Source of the DNA: a bacterium
GTDB taxonomy: Bacteria > Sumerlaeota > Sumerlaeia > MVZB01
Length of the DNA: 64,000 bases
Assembly: GCA_021372575.1 (NCBI GenBank)
Contig: JAJFUE010000060.1
Coordinates: forward strand, 1 to 64,000
Direction: 5' to 3'
Position numbers and translations under genes: made by a program. Positions 35,398 through 43,621 of the stretch are shown here, piece by piece; position 1 is the stretch's first letter, and every line of letters starts with the position of its first letter. Under the pieces are notes generated by a model. That model ran no database searches. It was not told where the DNA came from and saw only the letters and a list, made by a program, of their open reading frames with translations.

Positions 35398-35787
35398 ATG
35401 CTTCAATCCGATGAGCCGCAGCGAGGCAGACAGAAGCGGAGCGCGCCACGAAGGATTTTTTCCCCGGCTGCAATCTGGCTGATGGCGCTTGGGATGGCTG
35501 GTTGCATTTCGGCGCGCACCGGCGAGCCCGGCCCGTTAACGCCCGATTCGGCCGTCGAGCGCGGCCGCGAGGTGTTCATGCGCCATTGCGATCGGTGCCA
35601 CCCCGGTGGCGATGCCGGAATTGGTCCCGCCCTGAACAGCAAGTCCCTGCCCGGTTTTGTGATCAAGAGCCAGGTCCGGCTGGGCCTCGGTGCCATGCCG
35701 CGTTTCTCCGGCAGCGAGGTCAGCAGCGCGCAGCTCAACGACATCGTCAAATTCCTGAAAGCCCAGCGCCGCCGCGGGCCCGGGTAA
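35398..35787 (+). CDS. monoheme cytochrome c lipoprotein
   Basis: 129 residues: a basic N-terminus, a signal with lipobox (Cys36 in MAGC), then a class I cytochrome c domain with CDRCH at 64-68 and a distal methionine in GAMPRF. It would carry electrons on the periplasmic side, anchored by lipid. ATG at 35398 follows CGAGGAG. Divergent from pssA and back-to-back with the following lipoprotein gene: the two stop codons are adjacent. Confidence 0.85.
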   Translation: MLQSDEPQRGRQKRSAPRRIFSPAAIWLMALGMAGCISARTGEPGPLTPDSAVERGREVFMRHCDRCHPGGDAGIGPALNSKSLPGFVIKSQVRLGLGAMPRFSGSEVSSAQLNDIVKFLKAQRRRGPG

Positions 35788-36180
35788 TTAATCGCATGGT
35801 TTCGGCGCCGGTTTCGGCGTCTCCTTGCAATCGGGCTTTGGCTTGCATTTGGGCTCGGGCAGCGTCGGCTTGGGATCGTAACCCAGAAACCCGAATCCCA
35901 CCTCGACCGGGAAGAGCTTGGCGCGTGCGCCGACGAACCCGATGCCGCAGCTCGCGATCGGCCACACATCGACCGATGCCAATTCGCCTTCGTCGCAGTC
36001 GAGCAGCGACGCCCTGAAGATGTGCCCGTCGTAATTGTCGAACGCCGGGAACGTCAGCGCCAGGTTGATGTCGCACCAGTTCGAGCTGCGGTGCCGCTGC
36101 GTCCCGGTGCCGACCTCGACCGAGGCACAACCAGCAAGAAATGTCATCAGCAACAACGTGATCAATGTGGCGGGTTTCAT
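35788..36180 (-). CDS. small lipoprotein with Pro/Lys/Cys-rich tail
   Basis: 130 residues, family not recognised. Signal peptide with lipobox (FLAGC near residue 18), a middle part with conserved-looking NWCDINLALTFPAFDNYDG and a tail KCKPKPDCKETPKPAPKPCD in which lysine-proline units alternate with cysteines. Strong AGGAGG ribosome site. Role unknown; exported, possibly disulfide-linked. Confidence 0.7.
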   Translation of the reverse strand: MKPATLITLLLMTFLAGCASVEVGTGTQRHRSSNWCDINLALTFPAFDNYDGHIFRASLLDCDEGELASVDVWPIASCGIGFVGARAKLFPVEVGFGFLGYDPKPTLPEPKCKPKPDCKETPKPAPKPCD

Positions 36181-36261
36181 GGTTCCTCCTCTTTCATCCG
36201 GCGTGATGGAAAATACAACCTTGTCAGATTGACACCGAATCCGAAGAAAAGGTTCCAATGA

Positions 36262-36291
36262 AAAAGAGGCCGTCGAGGGGCGGCCTCTTTT
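36262..36291. terminator. rho-independent terminator after rubrerythrin
   Basis: AAAAGAGGCCG (36262-36272) pairs with CGGCCTCTTTT (36281-36291). It ends the perR-rubrerythrin transcript and lies upstream of the lipoprotein gene. Confidence 0.8.
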
Positions 36292-36335
36292 GCGTCCTTT
36301 TAGTCGTTGATCGCCGTAGCGGTCAACCTTGCCCC

Positions 36336-36875
36336 CTAACCGAAATAGCGCTTGAGCAATCCGTTGAACGCGCACGCGTGGCGCGCCTCGTCCTTGCACG
36401 CCTCGTGGACCGAGTCGTGGATCGCGTCCTGGTTCTGCGCCTTGGAGCGGTTGGCGATGTCCTTTTTGCACGCGTTGGCCGCGCACTCGCCGGCGACCAG
36501 CTTCATCAGGTTCTCCTTGGTGCTCTCGGAGACGCCGCCCAGCAGCTCGCAGAAGCGCGCCGCGTGGTGCGCCTCCTCGAACGCGATGCGCTTCATCGTC
36601 TCGGCGATTTCGCTGTAGCCCTCGCGCTCGGCCTGGCGCGCCATCGCGATATACATCCCGACCTCCGCGCATTCGCCCTGGAACTGCATCTTGAGGTCTT
36701 CCTCGAAACCGCTGCCGTTGGCCACGCCGAGCCGGTTCCAATCGACCAGCTTGAGCAGGCCATCGTCCTCGGCCATCTTGGTGAACTTCGAGGCCGGGGC
36801 CTTGCAACGGGGGCAGGTCGCCGGGGGCTCGGGCCCCTCGTGAATGTAACCGCAAACGGAGCAGATCCACTTCAT
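36336..36875 (-). CDS. rubrerythrin / NADH peroxidase type protein with N-terminal rubredoxin
   Basis: 179 residues. The N-terminal rubredoxin-like domain has cysteine pairs CSVCG (5-9) and CPRC (21-24). The ferritin-like diiron domain follows with QGECAEVGMYI and FEEAHHAARF as iron ligands. It reduces hydrogen peroxide in the cytoplasm. The order rubredoxin-first is that of reverse rubrerythrins. The start is two bases after the stop of the PerR-like gene, with AAAAGGAAG as ribosome site, so the pair is co-transcribed. Confidence 0.9.
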   Translation of the reverse strand: MKWICSVCGYIHEGPEPPATCPRCKAPASKFTKMAEDDGLLKLVDWNRLGVANGSGFEEDLKMQFQGECAEVGMYIAMARQAEREGYSEIAETMKRIAFEEAHHAARFCELLGGVSESTKENLMKLVAGECAANACKKDIANRSKAQNQDAIHDSVHEACKDEARHACAFNGLLKRYFG

Positions 36876-36877
36876 GA

Positions 36878-37336
36878 TCAGCACTTCCTTTTCTTTTGGT
36901 TTATTCCGGGACCGCACTTGGCGCAGGTTCCCTTGAAAATGACGTCTTCGATCGTGTGGCCGCCGAAGCCGGCGATGCGCGCGCCGAATCCGGGCGGCGC
37001 GTCGAGCACCGCATGGCACTCGCGGCACACGAAATGGTGGTGCGGCAGCGTGTTGGGATCGAAATGCGTGCTCGCTTCCATCACGTCGAGCCGCCGCACG
37101 AGCCCAAGGTCTGCAAGCGTCTCGAGCGTGTTGTAGATCGTCGCCACCGAAACGAGGCCGATGCGCGCGCGCACCGCCTCGACGATCTCGGCCGCCGTGG
37201 GGTGGCTCGTGTTGCCCTCGAGCACGGCCAGCACCGCCCGGCGCTGCGGCGTCATTCGGACGCCGGACGCCCGGAGCAGTTCCTCGGCCACATCCGGCAC
37301 AAGCGGCCCAGCCTTGTATCCAGTATCGCCCAACAC
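36878..37336 (-). CDS. Fur-family peroxide regulator, PerR-like
   Basis: 152 residues. Winged-helix DNA-binding part with MTPQRRAVLAVLEG and VSVATIYNTLETLADLGLV, then the dimer domain with HFDPNTLPHHHFVCREC and a second CAKC pair forming the structural Zn(Cys)4 site. Pairing with a peroxidase gene favours PerR over Fur. The GTG at 37336 is chosen because CAAAGG precedes it by a few bases; a TTG five codons upstream is possible. A palindromic site lies just upstream, suggesting autoregulation. Confidence 0.88.
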   Translation of the reverse strand: MLGDTGYKAGPLVPDVAEELLRASGVRMTPQRRAVLAVLEGNTSHPTAAEIVEAVRARIGLVSVATIYNTLETLADLGLVRRLDVMEASTHFDPNTLPHHHFVCRECHAVLDAPPGFGARIAGFGGHTIEDVIFKGTCAKCGPGINQKKRKC

Positions 37337-37371
37337 TCGCGCCTTTGCCAAATTTCGGATGAGTTCATCCG

Positions 37372-37391
37372 ATTACAATAATTCTTATAAT
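37372..37391. promoter_or_regulatory. PerR/Fur-type operator
   Basis: ATTACAATAATTCTTATAAT: arms ATTAYAA and TTATAAT in inverted orientation around a 6-base centre, close to the Per-box pattern, 36 bases upstream of the regulator's start. Confidence 0.55.
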
Positions 37392-37424
37392 GGAATGGTT
37401 CTAAAGAAGCAAGAAAAATTTTTG

Positions 37425-37512
37425 GGACCCATGGGACTAATGGGACCTATGGGTCTTATGGGTCCTATGAGTCCCATAGGTCACATGACTCATAAGACCC
37501 ATTGGACCCATG
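37425..37512. repeat. GGACCYATG / GGGTCCTATG array
   Basis: About nine nonamer-like units that change orientation half way (GGGACCTATGGG ... then TAGGTCACATGACTCATAAG), so the array is itself an imperfect palindrome. Between perR and the ETF-QO gene. Confidence 0.85.
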
Positions 37513-37600
37513 CTATCGCCATTTTCCACTCGCTCCCCGCCCTTCGATTCAGGATAATAAGCCACCCCCTTTGTGGCGCGCGCACTTGTAGAGGAATGGG

Positions 37601-39481
37601 ATGCACATGAACGATCAACTCGACCAGACCGCCGACGACAGCCTTCGCCAGTCCATGGACGTCGATATCGCCTGCGTGGGCTTCGGCCCGGCGATGGGCG
37701 GATTCCTCACGACGCTCGCGCGCGGCATGAGCGACGAGAGCGCCCCGCTCGAGAGCCGCGCCATGCCCGGCATGCCGCCGCAGGTCATCTGCTACGAGCG
37801 CGCCGATGACATCGGCTTCGGCGTTTCGGGCGTCGTCACGAAGGCGCGCGGCATCCGCGCCACGTTCCCCGATTTCGACCCCGCGCAGATCCCGCTGACC
37901 GCGCCCGTCAAAAAGGAAAAAGTTCTTTACCTCCTCGACCCGATCGGCGCCAGCCGCCGTCCGGCGCTCATGAAGATGGCTGACGCGGCGATCAAGACCT
38001 TCAAGGCCATTCTTCCTTATTACGAGGATTACGCGTTCCGCCTGCCTTACATCCCGCCGTTCCTCGAAAAGCACGGCGGCTACGTGATGTCGATCGGCCA
38101 GTTTAATCAGTGGGTCGGCGCGCAGCTCATGGGCAGCGGCATGGTTCAGATCTGGCCCGGCACGCCCGTCAACAAGGCGCTCACCGAAGACGGCAAGGTC
38201 GTCGGCATCCGCCTCGCCGACCAGGGCGTCGATAAGCAGGGCAAGCCCGACGCCTGCTTCATGCCCGGCATGGACATCAAGGCCGCGCTCACCGTCATCG
38301 GCGACGGCCCCGTCGGCCCCGTCGGCCGCCAGCTCAATAGCGAGCTCGGCATGCCCGAAGGCCACCACCAGCGCGAGTGGGCCGTCGGCATGAAGATGGT
38401 CGTGGACCTGCCGGAGTCGTGCACGCTCGAGCCCGGCACGGTGATCCACACGTTCGGTTACCCCGAGCCCGAGATTTTCGGCTTCATGTATATCTACCCC
38501 GACCGCGTCGCGTCGCTCGGCATCTTCGTGCCGTCGTGGTTCGACAACCCCGTGCGCACGACCTACCGCTACCTTCAGCACTGGATGCAGCACCCGGCGC
38601 TGTGGAAGCACCTCAACGGCGGCCGGCTGCGTTCGTGGGGCGCGAAGACATTGCAGGAAGCGGGCAGGCGAGGCGAGCCGCTGCTTGCCGGCGACGGTTA
38701 CGCGCGCATCGGCGAGGGCTCCGGCTCGACGAACGTCCTCACCGGCTCGGGCGTCGATGAAGCCTGGACGACCGGCGTGCAGCTTGCCGAAGGCGTGCTT
38801 GAAATCCTCAAAGCCGGCAAGCCATTCACGCGCGAAAACCTCGAGGCGGCCTACGTCGCGCGGCGCCGCGCAAGCTGGGTCGATGAGGAATCCAAGGTTG
38901 CCGAACGCGCGCGCGACGGTTTCGGCAGCGGCTTTATTCAGGGCATGATCGGCATGGCGCTGGCCGGCTTCACCGGCGGCCGCATCGCGTGGCCGGGCAA
39001 CCCGCTTCGCCCGCACGAGCGCATCCCGTCGATCGAGGAATATTACCGCGGCCGCATTTCGCCCCAGGAAATCGAGGCGATCCGCGCCGACTGCAAGGCG
39101 CGCGGCGCGGCCCTTCATGATGCCCTCATGGAAAAGGCCGGCTGGCCCGCGATCCAGCTCGACGGCCAGCTTTTGGTTTCGCATCAGGACGCGCTGCTCA
39201 TGGGCGGCAAGGTGCAGGCCCCGGCCGGCTACGCCGACCATGTCGCGTTCACGCACCCGGAAATCTGCGCCAAATGCGCGGAACAGACGTGCGTGGAGGT
39301 TTGCTCGGCGCAGGCGATCACGGCGCGGGCCGGTGGCGGCGTCCCCGAGTTCGACCGCGAGAAATGCGTCCATTGCGGCGGATGCCTCTGGAACTGCACG
39401 AAGGCCAACCCGCAAGACCCCGAACACGCCGTCCTTGACTTCCGCGCCGGCGCCGGCGGCCTCCACAGCGCGGAAAACTAA
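37601..39481 (+). CDS. electron-transfer flavoprotein:quinone oxidoreductase with fused ferredoxin domain
   Basis: 626 residues. The N-terminus has an FAD-binding VDIACVGFGPAMGGF; the middle is FixC/ETF-QO-like with GEGSGSTNVLTGSGVDEAW as second FAD block. The C-terminal FixX-like ferredoxin part has CAKCAEQTCVEVC and CVHCGGCLWNC. It passes electrons from ETF to membrane quinone. Unlike canonical ETF-QO it has an extra helical stretch (LPYIPPFLEKHGGYVMSIGQ) and two clusters of cysteines. First of an ETF operon with etfB and etfA downstream. The ATG at 37601 has GAGG seven bases upstream. Confidence 0.85.
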   Translation: MHMNDQLDQTADDSLRQSMDVDIACVGFGPAMGGFLTTLARGMSDESAPLESRAMPGMPPQVICYERADDIGFGVSGVVTKARGIRATFPDFDPAQIPLTAPVKKEKVLYLLDPIGASRRPALMKMADAAIKTFKAILPYYEDYAFRLPYIPPFLEKHGGYVMSIGQFNQWVGAQLMGSGMVQIWPGTPVNKALTEDGKVVGIRLADQGVDKQGKPDACFMPGMDIKAALTVIGDGPVGPVGRQLNSELGMPEGHHQREWAVGMKMVVDLPESCTLEPGTVIHTFGYPEPEIFGFMYIYPDRVASLGIFVPSWFDNPVRTTYRYLQHWMQHPALWKHLNGGRLRSWGAKTLQEAGRRGEPLLAGDGYARIGEGSGSTNVLTGSGVDEAWTTGVQLAEGVLEILKAGKPFTRENLEAAYVARRRASWVDEESKVAERARDGFGSGFIQGMIGMALAGFTGGRIAWPGNPLRPHERIPSIEEYYRGRISPQEIEAIRADCKARGAALHDALMEKAGWPAIQLDGQLLVSHQDALLMGGKVQAPAGYADHVAFTHPEICAKCAEQTCVEVCSAQAITARAGGGVPEFDREKCVHCGGCLWNCTKANPQDPEHAVLDFRAGAGGLHSAEN

Positions 39482-39494
39482 GTTCCGATCAAAC

Positions 39495-39780
39495 ACGAAA
39501 TGCACGAAAGAAGAACACGAAAGTTCACGAAATAAAGGCCGAGGCAACATGGATGACGAATTACTCTACCGGGATGAGTATTACAACATCGTCAACGCCG
39601 CCATCAAAGTGTGGAAATATTTTCGATTCGGCCAGCACGAGAAAACTTACGAGAACATCGCCGCGTCGTTCTTTGATTTATTTTTCGTGTCAATTCGTGA
39701 ACCTTTTCGTGAATTTCGTGTTTGTATGGATTTTTTTAGTGCATTTCGTAAGCGATTTCGTGTATTCCGTGGTCTGACTT
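39495..39780. repeat. inverted TTTCGTG arrays flanking a GxxExxY remnant
   Basis: Left arm ACGAAATGCACGAAAGAAGA and further CACGAAA units (39495-39535). Right arm TTTTTCGTG, TTTTCGTGAATTTCGTG and TTTCGTGTATTCCGTGG (39688-39776). The two arms are reverse complements in unit sequence and enclose the remnant at 39549. Confidence 0.8.
39549..39690 (+). pseudogene. truncated GxxExxY-family gene
   Basis: ATG at 39549 with GAGG upstream. About 45 meaningful residues: DELLYRDEYYNIVNAAIKVW then a GQHEKTYENI segment that keeps the exact G-x-x-E-x-x-Y signature. After that the frame runs into the TTTCGTG array and encodes only repeat-derived Phe/Arg residues up to a stop at 39786-39788. The rest of the family's usual 120-130 residues is absent. 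It interrupts the ETF-QO/etfB pair. Confidence 0.65.
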
Positions 39781-39805
39781 TTTTTTGAACAGGAGCCATT
39801 GAACA

Positions 39806-40615
39806 GTGACACAGCCCCTCCACATCGTCGTCTGCGGATCGATCGTCCCGGACCCGTTGCAGACCCTCGAGCCTGTCTCGACCCCGGCCGGCCCGGGCCT
39901 CAAGAATGAAATGATGCTGCCCGCCGTGCTCGACCCGTGGGCCGCCTGCGGACTTTTCGAGGCCGCCAACCTCGCCAAGCAGGTCGCCGGCAGCAAGGTT
40001 TACCTCGTGAGCCTCGGCCCCAAGGCCAAGCTCCAGCAGGTGATGATGACCGTCGCGCAGAAGTTCCCGTTCGAGCTGGTGGCCGTCGATGGTCCGGCCG
40101 GCGGCTTCACCGAAGCCGCGCAGGTCGCCGAGGCGCTCGCCGGCGCGATCAACGCCATCCCCGGCCTCGACAAGGCGAACATGCTCGTGTTCGGCGGCTG
40201 GGCGTCGGCAAGCCGCGCCGCCGGCGCGACGATGCAGATGCTCGGCGAGAAGCTCGGCATCACCGACCAGTTCCAGGGCGTCGATGAATGCAAGGTGCAG
40301 CCCGACGGCTCGCTGCGCATCCTCGAGCGCATCGAAGGCGGCCGGCATCAGGTCTCGATCTGCCAGGGCCCGCCGATCGTGTGCGGCTGGGCGACCGGCA
40401 ACCTCCCCGAGCCCCCGAACAACCCGCAAGTCGGCATGATGAACATGCGCGCGATCATGCCCGCGCTACAGAAGGCCAAGCCGGCGCAGGTCGCGCAGGA
40501 CGGCGTCGAATGGGTCACGGTCCAGCTCCCGCAGCAGCGCCGCGACACCCGCATCGTCAAGGACGTCCCGATCGAAGAGATGGCCCAGGAAATCGTCGAA
40601 TGGATCAAGAAGTGA
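39806..40615 (+). CDS. etfB: electron transfer flavoprotein beta subunit
   Basis: 269 residues with the EtfB fold: IVVCGSIVPDP at the start, NEMMLPAVLDPWAACGLFEAANLAKQ in place of the usual N-x-x-D-x-x-A-x-E-x-A block, VYLVSLGP, and a C-terminal MMNMRAIMPALQKAKP. Binds AMP and forms ETF with EtfA, delivering electrons to the upstream ETF-QO. Starts at a GTG with AGGAG about ten bases upstream. Confidence 0.85.
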   Translation: MTQPLHIVVCGSIVPDPLQTLEPVSTPAGPGLKNEMMLPAVLDPWAACGLFEAANLAKQVAGSKVYLVSLGPKAKLQQVMMTVAQKFPFELVAVDGPAGGFTEAAQVAEALAGAINAIPGLDKANMLVFGGWASASRAAGATMQMLGEKLGITDQFQGVDECKVQPDGSLRILERIEGGRHQVSICQGPPIVCGWATGNLPEPPNNPQVGMMNMRAIMPALQKAKPAQVAQDGVEWVTVQLPQQRRDTRIVKDVPIEEMAQEIVEWIKK

Positions 40616-40638
40616 GGCAAGCAGACGCACGGTAAAGA

Positions 40639-40679
40639 ATCGTGCTCGTGCTCGTGCTCGTAATCGTAATCGTAATCGA
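40639..40679. repeat. GTGCTC/GTAATC hexamer array between etfB and etfA
   Basis: Three GTGCTC and three GTAATC hexamers. Confidence 0.9.
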
Positions 40680-40717
40680 ACGCTCGAACCTTCAAACTGA
40701 CCTTCAGGATAAGCCCA

Positions 40718-41737
40718 ATGGAAAAAATCCTCTGCCTGCTCCACACCGAATCCGACGGCTCGCTGCACAAGTCGGCGTTTGAGGCGGTTGGCGCCGCGAA
40801 AGACCTCGCGGCCGGCCTGTCCTCCCAATTCGCCATCGGCATCGTCGGCGAATCGGTCGCCAACGCGGCCAATGCCGTCGCCGGCGCGGGCGCCGAAAAA
40901 ATCTATGCCGCGCAGGGCGCCGATTTCGCGCAGCCCAAATACGCGACCGACGCCGCCGCGTGCGAAGCGCTCGCCAAGGCCGCCGGCGCGACGATCGTTC
41001 TTGCCCCGGCGACGAGCCGCTTCAGCCGCGTCCTGGCCGGCGTCACGGCGCGCCTCGGCGGCCGCATCGAAACCAACGCCACCGCCATCGCCGTAACGAA
41101 CGGCAAGCCCGCCGTTTCGCGCTGGTATTACCGCCAGCGCATCGAAACCACCCTCAGCCGCCCGCAGCGGCCGTGGGTCATCACGCTTTCCCCCGGCAGC
41201 CTTCCCGAGCTGCAACTCGCGCCGGCTTCGGCGAGCGTCGAGAACGTCGCCGTCGCCGCGCCGGCCTCGCGCACGCAGGTCACCGGCATCCAGTCGCCGC
41301 CCGCCGACGCCCAGACGATCCGCCCCGACGCGCAGCTCCTGTTCGTCGCCGGGGCCGGCTGGACGAAGCAGCAGGCCGACGGCGCGTCGCACATCGACGA
41401 GGCCGAGAAGATCATCCTGCAGTTCCTGCACCAGACGGGCGCGTCGCTCGGCAGCTCGAAGTCGCTGGCGGACATGAGCGGCGAGGGCCAGAAAATCCTG
41501 CCGTTCATGAGCCACCTGAACCAGATCGGCCAGACGGGCGCCTCGCCGCGCCACCCGAAGGGCCTCGCCACGTGCTGCCACGGCGAAGAGCCGCACGTCG
41601 TCGGCTGGCGCTTCATCAGCGAGCGCCGCGCCGTCAACACCAACCCCGGCTGCGGCTGGGCGCAAGGCAAGACCGACGTCCTCTACGTCGCAGACGCCTT
41701 CGAGCTCATGCGCAAAGTCGAGGAGATGTTAGGCTAA
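40718..41737 (+). CDS. etfA: divergent electron transfer flavoprotein alpha subunit
   Basis: 339 residues. N-terminal EtfA domain ending in PATSRFSRVLAGVTARLGGR (equivalent of the S-x-x-G-R-D-x-x-P-R-x-A-A-R-L block). The C-terminal FAD domain keeps NQIGQTGASPRHPKG, but the conserved GISGAIQHLAGM segment is replaced by a cysteine-containing LATCCHGEEPHVVGWRFISE and the end reads NPGCGWAQGKTDVLYVADAFELM. It is therefore an unusual EtfA clade, presumably matched to the fused ETF-QO. FAD contacts should be modelled before assuming normal redox behaviour. Confidence 0.8.
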   Translation: MEKILCLLHTESDGSLHKSAFEAVGAAKDLAAGLSSQFAIGIVGESVANAANAVAGAGAEKIYAAQGADFAQPKYATDAAACEALAKAAGATIVLAPATSRFSRVLAGVTARLGGRIETNATAIAVTNGKPAVSRWYYRQRIETTLSRPQRPWVITLSPGSLPELQLAPASASVENVAVAAPASRTQVTGIQSPPADAQTIRPDAQLLFVAGAGWTKQQADGASHIDEAEKIILQFLHQTGASLGSSKSLADMSGEGQKILPFMSHLNQIGQTGASPRHPKGLATCCHGEEPHVVGWRFISERRAVNTNPGCGWAQGKTDVLYVADAFELMRKVEEMLG

Positions 41738-42011
41738 AGCTCCTGCCGAAAGTTGTTTTTTCGTGCTCGTGCTCGTGCTCGTAATCGTAATCGTAATCGA
41801 TTCGGCACCGTATCGTTCATCAAATCGCCGGCGAGATCGCCAGCCCCACACCGCGCACTACCAGCCGATGTGGGGCCCGAGCCCTCGCCGGTGATTTTTA
41901 TTTCCAACTTTTCCCCCTCTCGTGCGTCTTACTGTTTAAGATGAGTCTTATAGGTCCCATGAGTCCCATGAGTCCCATAGGTCCCATAGGACCCATTTTC
42001 TGGAGCCCCCA
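41738..42011. repeat. repeat-rich leader of family member 2
   Basis: GTGCTC/GTAATC array (41761-41800), a CGCCGGCGA...TCGCCGGTGA inverted structure with CCACACCGC/GATGTGGGG (41826-41896), the ECF-type motif (41904-41930) and a GGTCCCATGAGTCCCATAGG nonamer array (41941-41996). No gene. Confidence 0.75.
41904..41930 (+). promoter_or_regulatory. ECF-type promoter motif of family member 2
   Basis: CCAACTTTT, 12 bases, CGTCTT. Same as at 25185 and 45136. A nonamer repeat array lies between it and the start codon. Confidence 0.65.
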
Positions 42012-43343
42012 ATGCCCGACCAACCCGCCCGCAAGCCCCGCAGCTGGTTTCGCATCATCCTGCTGATCCTGCTTGGCGGGCCGTTGATGTTGATCCTGTT
42101 CCTGTTTCTCGTGTTCTCGTTCAGCCGCCCGCGACCGGATCAAGCCGCGCCGCCGGCCGGTGTCCTGTCGTTCAAGCCCGCCGCGGACCCTGTTGCAAAT
42201 CCATCGGCCCAAAGCCAGGAATCGCGCGCGATTTTTGACAAGTGGGTCGGCCGGCATAAAGATCAGCGCAACTGGAACGATCTGCTTGCTAAACACTGGC
42301 GACCCGGCCAGCGCCTCACCGCGGAACAGACGCAGTGGCTACTCGATCACCGCGATCTTGTTGATGACCTCCTTCGGCTTGCGGCGGCCGGTGGGATCCC
42401 CGGCACCACCTGCGAACAATACTCGGCACTCAGCTACCGCGAATCGCAGCAAATGCTCAATCCGATAACTGATCGATGGAATGAAATCCTGCATTATCCG
42501 ACCATCCTCGCCGCCGAGAGCCAGCGCCGCTACGATGCCGGAGACCTGGCCGGCGCCGTCGATGCCCTGCTCGCGATTAACACCATTGCGCGCTCGGTCC
42601 GCGAACCGTTGTTGATCAACCACCTGGTTGCGATCGCCATGCAGTCCAAAGCCGGCAGCGAACTGGCCGCCTGGATTTCGGATTCCAGGCTCACGCCCGA
42701 GTTGGCCCAACGATTGCGCGGCAAATTCGCCGCCGACGCCATCACGATGTCCGACTATCGCCGCACGCTCGACGCGATCTATTGTAACGGCCGCAACTTC
42801 CTGGTGGACGGTCTGACGAACAACAATTTCAGAGGCCTCCTCACCTACAATTTCGAATATGAAGCCGCGCGCAACGGGATCTTTGACTCGCCTCCCAGCG
42901 AACGAAAAAAGAGTGCGATGGCGAAGGTGGTGATTTTTGCGGCAGGGCGATCCATTTGGATGCGTGCGACGCCGCAGAGCAGCCTCGACAGCTTCGATGC
43001 CGCCTATCGCGAGAGCGCCAAAAACAATGCGGCTCTTCCTCCCGAACTCAGTGCGTTTATGCGCGATGAACGCGAGATCCGCGTACGCACCAACACGAGT
43101 CTGGCCAAGGTGAATCTCAATGTTGCCGGGTTGGACGCGCTCGTCGGCAACCAATCCTCAAGCCAGACCGACCCGTTCACGAACCAGCCGCTCAAGACCG
43201 TCGATTCCGGCGACTCCACGCTGATCTACAGTCTCGGTCCCGACGGCATCGACCAGCACGGCGCGCTTTCCTATGACCCGACGAACGGCACCATCAGCTC
43301 CGGCGACATCGTGCTGAGAGTCACCAAGAGGCCTCAAAGATGA
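42012..43343 (+). CDS. member 2 of the paralogous membrane-anchored family
   Basis: 443 residues. One membrane helix (about 12-37), then RPRPDQAAPPAGVLSFKP. The helical body includes AAESQRRYDAGDLAGAVDAL, EPLLINHLVAIAMQS and ELAAWISDS. The tail has DPFTNQPLKTVDSG, IYSLGPDGIDQHGALSYDP and TNGTISSGDIVLRV. The closest relative in the window is member 4 (45194), which shares long stretches of the body. Start ATG follows GGAGCCCCCA, a leader also kept in members 1 and 3. Function unknown; the membrane-anchored, outward-facing layout is inferred. Confidence 0.75.
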   Translation: MPDQPARKPRSWFRIILLILLGGPLMLILFLFLVFSFSRPRPDQAAPPAGVLSFKPAADPVANPSAQSQESRAIFDKWVGRHKDQRNWNDLLAKHWRPGQRLTAEQTQWLLDHRDLVDDLLRLAAAGGIPGTTCEQYSALSYRESQQMLNPITDRWNEILHYPTILAAESQRRYDAGDLAGAVDALLAINTIARSVREPLLINHLVAIAMQSKAGSELAAWISDSRLTPELAQRLRGKFAADAITMSDYRRTLDAIYCNGRNFLVDGLTNNNFRGLLTYNFEYEAARNGIFDSPPSERKKSAMAKVVIFAAGRSIWMRATPQSSLDSFDAAYRESAKNNAALPPELSAFMRDEREIRVRTNTSLAKVNLNVAGLDALVGNQSSSQTDPFTNQPLKTVDSGDSTLIYSLGPDGIDQHGALSYDPTNGTISSGDIVLRVTKRPQR

Positions 43344-43621
43344 TTGGCTTCATTCCGGAACCGCGTCAGCGGTTCGACATTCAAAGCCGTGGGTTGCCGA
43401 AGCTGTTCCGGCAACCCACGGATGAGCGCGCAGGAAGATTCGAACCGATTTATCGGTTCGACAAGAGCGCACGAATGTAGATTGTCGAACCGGTAAACCG
43501 GTTCATTTTCGTGACATACTCTGTCCGTGGGTTGAATCGCAAAAGCCGATTCAACCCACGGCTTTGGAAGTCGAACCGCTAACGCGGTTCCGAGCAAAGC
43601 GCGTTGCATTGGAGCCCCCGA
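43344..43621. repeat. five consecutive hairpins between members 2 and 3
   Basis: CGTGGGTTGCCG...CGGCAACCCACG (43389-43421), GAACCGA-TTTA-TCGGTTC (43442-43459), GAACCGG-TAAA-CCGGTTC (43486-43504), CGTGGGTTGAATCG...CGATTCAACCCACG (43526-43561) and GAACCGC-TAAC-GCGGTTC (43573-43590). The stem base next to the loop varies together with its partner (A-T, G-C, C-G). Confidence 0.85.

Noticed and set aside
34478-35473. Longer N-terminus of pssA starting at 35473 or 35362
   Set aside because: The extra residues are not conserved in the family and overlap the divergent cytochrome gene's leader; the GTG at 35260 has the best ribosome site.
37490-39550. A 686-codon minus-strand open frame opposite the ETF-QO gene
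   Set aside because: Antisense artefact; composition is low-complexity and the plus strand carries FAD and ferredoxin motifs.
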